From Echinicola strongylocentroti (GTDB taxonomy: Bacteria > Bacteroidota > Bacteroidia > Cytophagales > Cyclobacteriaceae): a DNA stretch of 64,000 nt. Each line of letters starts with the position of its first letter. Position 1 is the first letter of the stretch. Positions 1-8,937 of the stretch are shown in pieces. The notes below the pieces were generated by a model that was given only the letters and a program-made list of their open reading frames with translations, was not told the origin of the DNA and did no database searches. The position numbers were made by a program, and so were the translations under genes. The stretch spans positions 1,845,001 to 1,909,000 of the forward strand of contig NZ_CP030041.1 in NCBI RefSeq assembly GCF_003260975.1. The letters run 5' to 3'.

Positions 1-672
1 GATATAACCAATCCTTTAAAAGGCCGACCAGATCTTAAAGGAGACTTGTTTCTGGATTTTGGCTTTAATATGCTAAATAATAGACCGGAGGAAATGAACT
101 CACGTTTTTTCCCTTCAAAGACTGTTAACATCTATTTTCAGCGTCCTATCAATTTAGGAGAAAAGTCTGGCTTCACCTTGAACCCCGGTATAGGGTTTGG
201 CTTGGACAAACTTGCTTTTAAGAATGACATGATGTTAGTCAATGATCCCGACAAAGGAACAAACTCCAGTATGTTGGTAGATGTAGACGACGTCTATGGA
301 GAAGGCATCTCTATTGAGAAAAACACAACAGCACTAAACTACATTGATGTCCCTATCGAATTGCGTTATCACTTTAATAGGAGTGATTACCAGCAAGGTT
401 TCAGGATAGCATTGGGAGGAAAAGTAGGAATGCTATATGAAGCACATACTAAGGTGAAATATACAGATGCCGATGGATTGACCCAAAAAGTAAAAACATC
501 TGGAGATCTTGGACTAAACAAATTCCGCTATGGGGTATACACGAGAGTAGGTCTCGGAGGATTTAACCTATGGGCTTATTACGGGCTAAATGAAGTCTTT
601 AAAACTGGCCAAGGACCTTTCGAAACAGAGACAAAGCAATTCAACTTTGGAATGTCTGTAGCGCTGTTCTAA
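1..672 (+). CDS. outer-membrane beta-barrel protein (porin/PorT-like), 5' end outside the window
   Basis: The reading frame is open to the left edge of the window, so the start codon lies upstream; 223 codons are visible. The protein alternates polar and hydrophobic residues in short strands (for example FTLNPGIGFGLDKLAF, FRIALGGKVGMLYEA, FRYGVYTRVGLGGFNLWAYYGL) and ends in a strand with a terminal aromatic residue (FNFGMSVALF), as expected for a small outer-membrane barrel recognised by the Bam complex. No enzyme motif is visible. It probably belongs to the porin-family/PorT-like barrels common in Bacteroidota. Its ligand or role cannot be told. A strong terminator follows and is shared with the convergent crotonase operon. 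Confidence 0.75.
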   Translation, partial: DITNPLKGRPDLKGDLFLDFGFNMLNNRPEEMNSRFFPSKTVNIYFQRPINLGEKSGFTLNPGIGFGLDKLAFKNDMMLVNDPDKGTNSSMLVDVDDVYGEGISIEKNTTALNYIDVPIELRYHFNRSDYQQGFRIALGGKVGMLYEAHTKVKYTDADGLTQKVKTSGDLGLNKFRYGVYTRVGLGGFNLWAYYGLNEVFKTGQGPFETETKQFNFGMSVALF

Positions 673-691
673 GCACACACCTCAAACTCAT

Positions 692-728
692 AAAAAAAGT
701 CCTCAATTTTGATTGAGGACTTTTTTTT
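692..728. terminator. bidirectional rho-independent terminator
   Basis: An 8-bp stem GTCCTCAA/TTGAGGAC is flanked by an A-run on the left and a T-run on the right, so it can stop transcription from both sides. It lies between the convergent barrel gene and the crotonase gene. Confidence 0.85.
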
Positions 729-1509
729 ATGAGTTGAACCTTGGTTTTCTTTTTTCAATAAATGCGGTGATTCCTTCTATAAAATCCTGATGCTTGCCCG
801 CTTTATGCTGATAGACCATTTCCATATCCAACACTTCTTGCAGCGACATCCCCGCAGATTCGTGGAGCATCTCTTTAATCAAGCCTACTGCATGGGCAGA
901 TGCATTCACATAAATCTCCACATATTGACTTATTGCGGCATCCAACTGGTCATGTTCTACAGCTTTATTGACCAATCCTATCTTTTCAGCCTCTTCGGCA
1001 TACACTTTTCTACCGGTAGTTGCCAATTCAAATGCAAGTGGATACCCAATCCTCTTTGGCAAAAAGTAATTACCACCAGCATCCATCACTAATCCAATAT
1101 GGGCAAAAATTTCGGGAAGATATGCTTCTTTGGACGCAACGATTACATCACTTGCCAAGGCCAGGGAACACCCCGCCCCTGCAGCCAATCCATTTAACTT
1201 ACAAATAATGGGCTTCTGAAGAGCCTGCATCTTCAAAATAAGTGGATTATAATAATCTCTAATTATTTCCCTAAATGGAATGGCTTCCAAATCCTGCCCT
1301 ACGGCCTTTAAGTCCTGTCCGCTACAAAATGCAGCCCCCATTCCTGTCAACACAACACATCGTATTTCACTACTCTTACCTGCTTTCTCAAAAGCAGCAA
1401 ACAATTCCTTCAGTACCTCAAGGTTCAAAGCGTTATACACTTCGGGTCGGTTAATAACAATTTCCACCCAATACTCCTGTAAGGTGTAATTGATGTGTTT
1501 AAACTCCAT
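727..1509 (-). CDS. enoyl-CoA hydratase/isomerase family protein (PaaG-like)
   Basis: This 260-residue protein has the crotonase fold signatures: the oxyanion-hole segment FCSGQDL (about 61-67) and the glycine-rich LNGLAAGAGCSLALASD (about 105-121). At the position of the second catalytic acid it has Asp (VMDAGGN, D143). This resembles the isomerase PaaG, which rearranges ring-epoxyphenylacetyl-CoA, rather than the two-Glu hydratases. It acts in the cytoplasm on an acyl-CoA. It is the last gene of a minus-strand run rpoN - PAP2-like - crotonase, starting 6 bases after the preceding gene stops. No other phenylacetate catabolic gene is nearby, so the true substrate is open. Confidence 0.85.
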   Translation of the reverse strand: MEFKHINYTLQEYWVEIVINRPEVYNALNLEVLKELFAAFEKAGKSSEIRCVVLTGMGAAFCSGQDLKAVGQDLEAIPFREIIRDYYNPLILKMQALQKPIICKLNGLAAGAGCSLALASDVIVASKEAYLPEIFAHIGLVMDAGGNYFLPKRIGYPLAFELATTGRKVYAEEAEKIGLVNKAVEHDQLDAAISQYVEIYVNASAHAVGLIKEMLHESAGMSLQEVLDMEMVYQHKAGKHQDFIEGITAFIEKRKPRFNS

Positions 1510-1515
1510 ACCAAA

Positions 1516-2136
1516 TCACAATAGAAAGTAATAAAACGAGATAAAGCAAGTAGCAAATCCCAAACAAAAACCAGCAATTAACTCTCCCGGTCTATGGGCA
1601 TTTAAATACAGCCTGCACGATCCGACAATACCGCAAAGCATTACCGTAAAGATCATGGGATATAGCAACTGGCTGGAAGGATACTTCCAGCTCATCACGA
1701 TCGTAATAGCCAGTAAACCCGATAGTCCTGTCAAATGTGCACTGATTTTCCAAAAAAAAGTCACCAAGGTCAACAGGATAATGGTCCCTGTAATGGCTAT
1801 GAGACTGTAGACAATCAACTCGTCGTAGTTGAGCCGGGCATAAAAGAAATACGTTACCATTACATAGAAAACGCTCACCATGACAAAAGGCACAAAGCGA
1901 TCTTTTTTACCCGCCATATGGATACTAGGAATAGCGCTCATGTACCGTAAGCCAAATACGCTGAGCATCGGGATAAGCCATGTAGTCACCACTACCATCA
2001 GCAACATGGAGCCCTTTATTTCATCAGGAACATGCGTGGCATCAGGAATCAGGTACAAGACCAAGGCAAACACCATAGTAGGCACTACCAATGGCTGAAA
2101 CAAAACAGAAAGGATAAGTGCTATCTTTCGGTACAC
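1516..2136 (-). CDS. PAP2-like integral membrane protein with degenerate phosphatase motifs
   Basis: This 206-residue protein has about six membrane segments. The C-terminal half recalls the PAP2 lipid phosphatase fold: FWKISAHLTGLSG (about 128-140, His134) and SCRLYLNAHRPGELIAG (about 173-189, Arg175, His181). The usual first motif (KxxxxxxRP) is not evident, so activity is uncertain. It might dephosphorylate a lipid pyrophosphate such as undecaprenyl-PP, or be an inactive relative. It begins with GTG, whose last base is shared with the first base of the rpoN stop (sequence TAGTG read in reverse order of genes), which implies translational coupling to rpoN. Confidence 0.7.
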   Translation of the reverse strand: MYRKIALILSVLFQPLVVPTMVFALVLYLIPDATHVPDEIKGSMLLMVVVTTWLIPMLSVFGLRYMSAIPSIHMAGKKDRFVPFVMVSVFYVMVTYFFYARLNYDELIVYSLIAITGTIILLTLVTFFWKISAHLTGLSGLLAITIVMSWKYPSSQLLYPMIFTVMLCGIVGSCRLYLNAHRPGELIAGFCLGFATCFISFYYFLL

Positions 2137-3587
2137 TATAGTTCTTTTCTTAGTCTGGCCACCGGAATTTGTAGCTGTTCTCTATATTTTGCTACTGTCC
2201 TACGGGCAATATTATAACTTTTTTCATTTAATAGTTTTACGAGTTTATCATCTGAAAGCGGTTTTCGTTTATCTTCATTGTCCACCAGTTTTTGGAGTAC
2301 GCTTTTCACCTCTCGGTTACTTACATCCTCTCCTCCTTCTGTGGAAATCCCCTCTGAGAAAAAGTATTTAAGTGGAAACACCCCAAACTCGGTTTGAATA
2401 GCCTTACTATTGGCCACCCTGGAGACTGTAGAAATATCCATATCGATCCGTTCAGCAATATCCTTTAGGATCATTGGTCTAAGCTTAGTCTCGTCACCTT
2501 CTTCAAAAAACTCCTCTTGGTATTCCAAAATCGCATGCATGGTCTTTAGCAGCGTCTGTTGTCGCTGTTTGATGGCATCAATAAACCACTTGGCTGCGTC
2601 TAGTTTTTGCTTCACAAAACTAACCGTATCCTTTAGCTTCTTATCTTTCTTATCGCTCTTATCATAGGCCTCGAACATCTCTGAATATGATCTACTAACC
2701 CGAAGTTCTGGTGCATTTCGGGAATTTAATGTGATCTCAGGTTTTCCGTTGACCATATTAAGCAGGAAATCAGGAATAATATACTGTGTCCGCATCAAGC
2801 CATCAGAACCTCCTCCCGGTTTGGGGTTAAGCCGGGTAATCATCTGGATAACTTCTTTGAGGTCATGTTCATTCAGATTACACTTCTTCAAGATTTTATC
2901 GTAATGCTTCTTGGTAAATTCGTCAAAGCAATCATTCACCACCTTGATTGCTTTTTGTACCACTTCATCTTCTTGGTGCTCTTTTCGTTCGAGTTGGATA
3001 ATCAGGCACTCCTGCAGACTTCTCGCAGCAATTCCTGCTGGATCAAAGTTCTGTATCTTCCTGAGCACTTCCTCAACCTCGTCCAAATCAGTCTCCACAT
3101 TTTGGCTAAAGGCGAGGTCATTAATTATAGCCTCTAAATCACGCCGGATATAACCATCACTTTCAATACTACCAATCAATTGTTTACCGATCAGTTTCTG
3201 ATGGCCATCCAACCTCAAAAAACTAAGCTGGGAAAGCAACTGCTCGTGCAAGGACGTACCACTAGATAGGGGCATTTCCCGCTCTTCCTCATCTGGCGAA
3301 TAGTTTCCATCCCCCTGCATCTTATAACCTCCATAATCATCCGATAGATAATCATCCAAGTTGATATCTTTATCCTCCTTACTTTCTTCTTCGTAGTTAT
3401 CTGGCAACACCTCTTCCTGCCTGTCATCCGTCTCCTCTTTACCTTCTTCCAGTGCCGGATTTATTTCCAACTCTTCTTCCACTCTCGCTTCCAATTCGGC
3501 TGTAGGCACTTGCAGCAATTTGATGAACTGAATCTGTTGGGGACTCAGCTTTTGGGAAAGCACCTGATTTAAATTTAATTTTTGCAT
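2136..3587 (-). CDS. rpoN: RNA polymerase sigma-54 factor RpoN
   Basis: This 483-residue sigma-54 directs RNA polymerase to -24/-12 promoters opened by AAA+ activators. Region I at the N-terminus is glutamine- and leucine-rich (LSQKLSPQQIQFIKLLQVP) and contacts activators. Region II, about 45-100, is strongly acidic. The core-binding and helix-turn-helix region follows (for example DISTVSRVANSKAIQT), and the diagnostic RpoN box ARRTVAKYRE sits at about 461-470. The length is normal for the family. The gene is divergent from asnS with a 209-bp gap and heads a run with the PAP2-like gene and the crotonase. No enhancer-binding activator is encoded nearby. Confidence 0.97.
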   Translation of the reverse strand: MQKLNLNQVLSQKLSPQQIQFIKLLQVPTAELEARVEEELEINPALEEGKEETDDRQEEVLPDNYEEESKEDKDINLDDYLSDDYGGYKMQGDGNYSPDEEEREMPLSSGTSLHEQLLSQLSFLRLDGHQKLIGKQLIGSIESDGYIRRDLEAIINDLAFSQNVETDLDEVEEVLRKIQNFDPAGIAARSLQECLIIQLERKEHQEDEVVQKAIKVVNDCFDEFTKKHYDKILKKCNLNEHDLKEVIQMITRLNPKPGGGSDGLMRTQYIIPDFLLNMVNGKPEITLNSRNAPELRVSRSYSEMFEAYDKSDKKDKKLKDTVSFVKQKLDAAKWFIDAIKQRQQTLLKTMHAILEYQEEFFEEGDETKLRPMILKDIAERIDMDISTVSRVANSKAIQTEFGVFPLKYFFSEGISTEGGEDVSNREVKSVLQKLVDNEDKRKPLSDDKLVKLLNEKSYNIARRTVAKYREQLQIPVARLRKEL

Positions 3588-3796
3588 ATATCGCTTCTAC
3601 AATCGTTCCTTTAAGATAAAAACTTGAGTCTAGCCGGGCTCCGTTAATAAACCCAATTCACATATTCAAATTTAGGAAATTACAGCAAAATTTTGACAAA
3701 AAGGTGATTATATCGTTTTTTTGCATTCCATTTTAAAACATTGATTAGCTTTAAATCTTGAAAACTAAGATTTAATGTTTCAAACCTTCGATTCCT

Positions 3797-5248
3797 ATGG
3801 CATTCAACAAACGATCAAAGATAAAATTATTGCTTGAAAGCAACAAAATAGGTGAAAAAATCACCATCATGGGCTGGGTGCGCACTAAAAGAGGCAATAA
3901 AAACGTCTCTTTTATTGCCGTAAACGACGGATCCACCATAAGTAATTATCAGGTTGTTGCTGACCCTAATATCATCAATGAAGACATCCTTAAGCGGATC
4001 TCTACTGGCGCCTGTATAAAAGTTTCGGGAGAAGTGGTAGCCTCACAAGGGTCCGGACAAGACTCTGAAGTGATCGCTGAAAACATAGAAGTACTTGGAG
4101 AAGCTGATCCGGAAAAATACCCTCTTCAACCCAAAAAACACTCCATGGAGTTTCTTAGGGATATTGCCCATCTTAGGATGCGAACCAATACATTTGGAGC
4201 AGTTTTTCGTGTACGACATGCCTTGGCCTTTGCGGTACATCACTACTTTAATAAAAAAGGTTTTTTTTACATCCATACACCTATCATCACAGCATCAGAT
4301 GCTGAAGGAGCAGGCGAGACGTTTAAAGTAACGACATTGGATCTCAAAAAAACTCCACTTACTGATAACGGGGCCATTGACTATTCCAAGGATTTCTTTG
4401 AAAGGGAAACCAACCTTACGGTATCTGGTCAACTGGAAGGTGAATTGGCGGCCATGGCGCTGGCTGAGATCTACACTTTCGGGCCTACATTCCGTGCAGA
4501 AAATTCCAATACGACCCGCCACTTGGCTGAATTTTGGATGATCGAACCCGAAATGGCCTTTTATGACGCTGAAGATAACCAAGACCTGGCAGAAGACTTC
4601 CTGAAGTCCATCATTACTTATGCCATGGAGCACTGCAAAGCTGACTTAGAGTTCCTTGATAAAAGAGCTGCCGAGGAAAATGCCAAAAAACCTGTCAATG
4701 AACGAACTGACCTTGGCCTACTGGATCGCCTTAGGTTTGTGGCCGAGCATGCTTTTGAGCGTGTCACATACACTGAAGCCATTGATATTCTCAGAAATTC
4801 CAAGCCAAATAAAAAGAAAAAATTCAATTACCTCATTGAAGAGTGGGGCACTGACCTCCAATCTGAACATGAGCGATTCTTGGTAGAAAAGCACTTCAAA
4901 AAGCCCGTTATCCTTACCGACTATCCTAAAGACATCAAGGCTTTTTACATGAAGCAAAATGATGATGGAAAAACGGTCGCAGCCATGGACATTCTATTCC
5001 CTGGCATTGGTGAGATCGTTGGCGGCTCACAGCGAGAAGAAAACATGGAAAAACTCACTGGCAGAATGGATGAAATGGGCATAAGTCAGGAAGAACTTTA
5101 CTGGTACTTGGACACCAGGAGATTTGGCGCCACACCTCATTCTGGTTTTGGTCTTGGTTTTGAAAGAATGGTGCAATTTGTCACTGGAATGGGTAATATC
5201 CGAGATGTAATTGCCTTCCCAAGGACTCCTGGAAACGCAGAGTTTTAA
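3797..5248 (+). CDS. asnS: asparaginyl-tRNA synthetase
   Basis: This 483-residue class II aminoacyl-tRNA synthetase charges tRNA-Asn in the cytoplasm. The N-terminal OB-fold anticodon-binding domain (about 18-110) starts with the typical [22 protein letters not shown]. The catalytic domain shows class II motif 2 ([22 protein letters not shown], about 235-256) and motif 3 near the C-terminus ([13 protein letters not shown]). The ATG start is preceded by an AT-rich gap shared with divergent rpoN. Its presence suggests direct Asn charging. Transcription appears to end at a very long perfect hairpin just downstream. Confidence 0.97.
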   Translation: MAFNKRSKIKLLLESNKIGEKITIMGWVRTKRGNKNVSFIAVNDGSTISNYQVVADPNIINEDILKRISTGACIKVSGEVVASQGSGQDSEVIAENIEVLGEADPEKYPLQPKKHSMEFLRDIAHLRMRTNTFGAVFRVRHALAFAVHHYFNKKGFFYIHTPIITASDAEGAGETFKVTTLDLKKTPLTDNGAIDYSKDFFERETNLTVSGQLEGELAAMALAEIYTFGPTFRAENSNTTRHLAEFWMIEPEMAFYDAEDNQDLAEDFLKSIITYAMEHCKADLEFLDKRAAEENAKKPVNERTDLGLLDRLRFVAEHAFERVTYTEAIDILRNSKPNKKKKFNYLIEEWGTDLQSEHERFLVEKHFKKPVILTDYPKDIKAFYMKQNDDGKTVAAMDILFPGIGEIVGGSQREENMEKLTGRMDEMGISQEELYWYLDTRRFGATPHSGFGLGFERMVQFVTGMGNIRDVIAFPRTPGNAEF

Positions 5249-5272
5249 CCCAAATCAATCCTGTGTATAGCG

Positions 5273-5326
5273 AATAAAATCAATAAAGCCTGAAGACACT
5301 CCACTTCAGGCTTTATTGATTTTATT
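5273..5326. terminator. long hairpin terminator after asnS
   Basis: A perfect 23-bp inverted repeat (AATAAAATCAATAAAGCCTGAAG and its complement) brackets an 8-base loop ACACTCCA. Both flanks are A/T-rich, so it can act in either direction. The stem is much longer than the usual 7-11 bp. Confidence 0.8.
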
Positions 5327-5368
5327 CTATCCCGGATAATAAAACACCTCACTCGGAAGAGTAGATTT

Positions 5369-5538
5369 AACCCGGATTATGCGTTAGGAATCGTAGTGAG
5401 AGCTGAAATTGCAAGAAAATCAGTTAGTTTGGAGGCATTAGCGTAGCACCGCTACGGTTATGCCAAAAACTAAAGTGAAACGGCTGGTTTTGAAGCAGTT
5501 TAAGGTCGCAACAGATAGGCTAATGCATATTCCGGGTT
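5369..5538. repeat. 170-bp palindromic dispersed repeat, copy 1
   Basis: This MITE-like element starts AACCCGGATTATGCGTTAG and ends in the imperfect complement of that sequence. Internal segments pair in nested fashion around a central GTAGC-ACC-GCTAC hairpin. Copies 2-4 (21999, 28498, 60747) have identical length. This copy differs from them at three positions (C for T in GGAGGCATTA, A for G in TGCCAAAAAC, G for A in CTGGTTTT). It carries no ORF of its own and lies between the asnS terminator and the nnr stop. No clear target-site duplication is seen. Confidence 0.85.
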
Positions 5539-5569
5539 TAATATTGATCCTCTTTAGCCTATATTACAA

Positions 5570-7081
5570 TCAGTCAATCTTAAGTACCAAGTAACTTTTA
5601 GGAATAGCTCTGACAATGTCAGTGGCAATCGTCCCTCTTTTTTTGTAAACTGAAGCGATTTCTCCAGCCAGGCCGTGCTGGTAGACTCCACACAAAGTGG
5701 CGTTCTCTACAGAATACCCTTGCCCCAAAAAAGAAGTGATCATCCCAGTAAGAACATCCCCCGCCCCACCTGTTGCCATATGTTTGTTTCCTGTAGAGTT
5801 GAAAAATTGCCTGCCATCTGGAAAAGAAATGCACGTATGAGCACCTTTAAGAACGACTATACAGCGGTATTTTTTAGAAAAAACCATCGATTTGGACAAA
5901 CGCTCCTTATGATTGGTGCAAGCCCCTACCAATCGTTCAAATTCTTTTAAATGTGGTGTTAAAACACAATTCTCGTCCAATTCATTCAACAGCTCTTTTT
6001 CCTTGGCCAATATGTTGATGGCGTCCGCATCAATCACCTTTGGTCCGTGATACCGGGTAAAAAAATCTTTTAAAAATGATACCGCATCCGAATTGGTTCC
6101 CATACCAGGGCCTACCCCTATTGCATCAAACCGTTTTAGTGAATCCTGTGGATAAGACTTACCCAGGTTATTTTCTGATTCAGCAGAAAGAACTTGTGCT
6201 TCCGGCAAGGCAATTTGAATGATATTCACTCCACATTGAGGAACTAAACAGGCAGCCAAACCACTCCCTGTACGTAAAGCCGCCTCAGCTGACATTTTGA
6301 TTGCACCCATTGACCCGTAACTTCCTCCAGCTAACAGCACCCTTCCAAAATCTCCTTTATGCGAAAACCTACTAAAACTAATATGCCTATCTACAACATC
6401 CTTCTTTTGCAAATAGAATTTGTTTTCTGAAAACTGACTTAAAAAATTACGGTCAATGCCTATATTCACCACATGTAATTTACCTACGAAAGCAGCATGC
6501 TCTGGAAACATGAGGGAAAACTTTGGAAACTGAAAACTTACCGTAACATCTGCCCGAAAAGCCTCACCTTTCAGGCATTCATCGGAAGGTAATCCAGTAG
6601 GAATATCCACGGCAACCTTACTTACTTCAGAAAGCCCATTGAGCTTGGTGATCATATGAAGAATATTTCCTTCCAAGGGTCTGTTTACACCTATCCCCAA
6701 CACGGCATCGATCACAACATTAAGATCAAACTCCATGTGCTTAATATCCTCATCATTCATGGTAATAGCGGGCAATTTATCAGGCAATAGCTCTCGGTTT
6801 AGCCTACAGTCTGCTGAAGCACGATCAAAGTCACCAACCAAAAAAACGATGATATCGTAACCTTTTCTCCACAGCAACCTACCAATTGCCAATCCATCAC
6901 CTCCATTATTACCATGACCACAAAAAATCCCCACCTTGTCATTTCGATGATACTTCTTTTCAAACCATCCACAAAATGCCTGTGCGGCATTTTCCATTAG
7001 ACGGTGAGAGGAAATCCCCCTATCCGCAATAAAATCTGCATCGAGCTTTTTGACTGACGATCCGGAGATTATTTCTAGCAT
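5570..7081 (-). CDS. nnr: bifunctional NAD(P)H-hydrate repair enzyme (epimerase + ADP-dependent dehydratase)
   Basis: This 503-residue fusion repairs damaged nicotinamide cofactors. The N-terminal YjeF domain (about 1-215) interconverts R- and S-NAD(P)HX and carries CGHGNNGGDGLAIGRLL (about 54-70). The C-terminal domain (about 225-503) dehydrates S-NAD(P)HX using ADP. It shows VGPGMGT and the ribokinase-like anion-hole motif NSTGNKHMATGGAGD (about 428-442) with the catalytic Asp. Length and domain order match the bacterial fused form. It follows the MFS transporter gene by about 10 bases on the same strand, so the two are probably cotranscribed, with no obvious functional link. Confidence 0.95.
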   Translation of the reverse strand: MLEIISGSSVKKLDADFIADRGISSHRLMENAAQAFCGWFEKKYHRNDKVGIFCGHGNNGGDGLAIGRLLWRKGYDIIVFLVGDFDRASADCRLNRELLPDKLPAITMNDEDIKHMEFDLNVVIDAVLGIGVNRPLEGNILHMITKLNGLSEVSKVAVDIPTGLPSDECLKGEAFRADVTVSFQFPKFSLMFPEHAAFVGKLHVVNIGIDRNFLSQFSENKFYLQKKDVVDRHISFSRFSHKGDFGRVLLAGGSYGSMGAIKMSAEAALRTGSGLAACLVPQCGVNIIQIALPEAQVLSAESENNLGKSYPQDSLKRFDAIGVGPGMGTNSDAVSFLKDFFTRYHGPKVIDADAINILAKEKELLNELDENCVLTPHLKEFERLVGACTNHKERLSKSMVFSKKYRCIVVLKGAHTCISFPDGRQFFNSTGNKHMATGGAGDVLTGMITSFLGQGYSVENATLCGVYQHGLAGEIASVYKKRGTIATDIVRAIPKSYLVLKID

Positions 7082-7091
7082 CTTATTTTTA

Positions 7092-8390
7092 TTAAGCTTT
7101 CACTAATTTATATTCGGGAAAGGTCACCCTAAACAGGAACAACATACCAATAATAAAAAAAATACCAAGAACTAGCGAGCTATCCCTCATACTTCCGGTA
7201 TATTTCTCAATAAAACCATACGAAAATGTTCCAAACACAATAGCTATCTTTTCAGTAACATCATAAAAACTAAAATATGAGGCATTATCCTGACTTCCTT
7301 CTGGTATTAATTTGGAATAAGATGACCTGGAAATAGCCTGAATACCTCCCATCACCAAACCCACTACAAATGCCAGGCCATAAAATTCAACTTCGGTAGT
7401 CACAAAATAGGCTGATAGGCAAATCCCTACCCAAATAAAAACCATACTCATCAAGGAAAGTTTATTCCCCCTGGTCTTAGCTAACCAACCAAACAAATAA
7501 CTTCCCGCTATCGCCACTACCTGGATGATCAAGATAGTTACAATCAACTTATCTCCTGCCAAATTCAACTCTTTATCTCCAAAAGAAGCAGCCATATACA
7601 TGACCGTTTGTACTCCCATACTATAAAAAAGAAAAGCCAACAAGAACTGCTTAAGTTCTGTCCGTTTGGATACAAGCCCAAAAACTTTACGAATCCCCTT
7701 ATATCCAGACCAAAAAAGTGACTGTTCCGTAAGATTACTTTTGGTATGCTTAGGCAAGTACTTAAATGGAATCGATGCAAAACCTAGCCACCAAATACCG
7801 GTGATCAAAAATGACCACCTGGCAGCAGAACTCCCATCTTCTAACATAAACCATGAAGGTTGCTGAATCATCACTAAATTAATGACCAGAAGAATAACAC
7901 TCCCTATATACCCAAGCGCAAAACCACGGGCACTCAAAATATCATACTCTTCAAAAGTACTGATCTCCGGAAGGAAGGCATTGTAAAAAACAATACTTCC
8001 TGCATAGCCAACACTTGCCAAAACACTAAAAATAATACCAAGCTCTAAGTTGCTTCCATCGAAAAAAAATAACCCCATGCATGATGACGCCCCTAAAATG
8101 GCAAATATTTTCATAAACAATAACTTCCTACCGCCCGAATCAGCCATACCCGACAGAAGCGGAGACAAAAAAGCTATAACCAAAAACGAAAAAGAAATGG
8201 ACCATGAATACAGTACCGTATTCACTATCTCAACTCCAAAAAATGTAACTACATCTCCCATTTCTTGCGAAGAAGTGGCATTATTAAAATAAACCGGAAA
8301 GATAGTTGAAGTAATGACCAAGCTATATACAGAGTTTGCCCAATCATACATCGCCCATGCAAATTGGACCTTCTTTTTATTTGGTACCAT
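7092..8390 (-). CDS. MFS transporter, UMF1/Atg22-like family
   Basis: The ATG giving MVPNKKKVQFAWAMYDWANS is preferred over an in-frame TTG three codons upstream. The product is about 432 residues with roughly 12 membrane segments. The N-terminal FAWAMYDWANSVYSLVITSTIFPVYF is the hallmark of the UMF1 (Atg22-like) branch of the major facilitator superfamily. The interdomain loop is around residue 200-235, and the second half contains GLVMGGIQAISRSSYSKLIP, another family landmark. Eukaryotic Atg22 exports amino acids from the vacuole; the bacterial substrates are unknown. A terminator separates it from the exb operon upstream, so it starts its own transcript with nnr. Confidence 0.85.
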   Translation of the reverse strand: MVPNKKKVQFAWAMYDWANSVYSLVITSTIFPVYFNNATSSQEMGDVVTFFGVEIVNTVLYSWSISFSFLVIAFLSPLLSGMADSGGRKLLFMKIFAILGASSCMGLFFFDGSNLELGIIFSVLASVGYAGSIVFYNAFLPEISTFEEYDILSARGFALGYIGSVILLVINLVMIQQPSWFMLEDGSSAARWSFLITGIWWLGFASIPFKYLPKHTKSNLTEQSLFWSGYKGIRKVFGLVSKRTELKQFLLAFLFYSMGVQTVMYMAASFGDKELNLAGDKLIVTILIIQVVAIAGSYLFGWLAKTRGNKLSLMSMVFIWVGICLSAYFVTTEVEFYGLAFVVGLVMGGIQAISRSSYSKLIPEGSQDNASYFSFYDVTEKIAIVFGTFSYGFIEKYTGSMRDSSLVLGIFFIIGMLFLFRVTFPEYKLVKA

Positions 8391-8413
8391 CGTATACAAT
8401 GCTGTTTAAAACC

Positions 8414-8449
8414 AAAAAAAGCTATCCGCTTTTGCGGATAGCTTTTTTT
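8414..8449. terminator. terminator of the exb operon
   Basis: The stem GCTATCCGC/GCGGATAGC has a TTTT loop, with seven A on the left and seven T on the right. It lies just past the last exbD stop on the minus strand. Confidence 0.9.
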
Positions 8450-8473
8450 CACTAATCAATATTTTTATTAATC

Positions 8474-8935
8474 TTATTGATCAACTTTCCCTACAGAAGC
8501 ATACAGGATTTTCCTGGCATCAGCTTCTCTCAGTTCTGACTGAATATCACCTATAGGTCCCATTTTCACGTCCCTATCAGCTTTTAAAGATACATAAATT
8601 TGATCTCTCTCAGCTTCTGATAATTTATCCTTTTCTTGGTTTACCCAAAGGACAATATCATTGGTAGTGATCAATGCATCATTAGCTTGTATCCTAGGCT
8701 CTGTACCATAGACACTGGGATTTTTGGGTTTTCCTATAAACAAATAAGAAATCAACGATTTTTTCTCAAGCTTCTGAAGCTGCGATGCCTGTGGCAACTT
8801 TTGCTCTACTAAAAGCTCTTGCTCTCTCAAAACGGTCGTTACCATGAAGAAGAATAAGAGCATAAAGATGATATCTGGCAATGCAGAAGTCGGGATATTT
8901 TCTTCGGTCTTGGTTTTTTTCTTAAACTTTGCCAT
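8474..8935 (-). CDS. ExbD/TolR family protein (second ExbD)
   Basis: This 153-residue inner-membrane protein has a short basic cytoplasmic N-terminus and one membrane helix at about 18-40 (SALPDIIFMLLFFFMVTTVL) carrying the proton-path Asp (D21). A periplasmic domain follows. ExbD works with ExbB to convert the proton gradient into mechanical energy for TonB-dependent outer-membrane uptake. It is the last gene of exbB - small membrane protein - exbD - exbD, two bases after the other exbD. The pair differ clearly in length and sequence (153 against 210 residues), so a mixed ExbD dimer is possible. Confidence 0.9.
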   Translation of the reverse strand: MAKFKKKTKTEENIPTSALPDIIFMLLFFFMVTTVLREQELLVEQKLPQASQLQKLEKKSLISYLFIGKPKNPSVYGTEPRIQANDALITTNDIVLWVNQEKDKLSEAERDQIYVSLKADRDVKMGPIGDIQSELREADARKILYASVGKVDQ

Positions 8936-8937
8936 AA

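Noticed and set aside
3588..3796. promoters in the rpoN-asnS gap
   Set aside because: Several T-rich matches to TAnnTTTG exist but none has a TTG at 19-21 bp and a sensible distance to the start, so I do not list one.
5361..5545. target-site duplication around the 170-bp repeat
   Set aside because: Flanks of the four copies (GATTT/TAATA, CTTTC/CCATA, CATTC/CAACC, GATTT/CAATG) do not give a consistent duplicated sequence.
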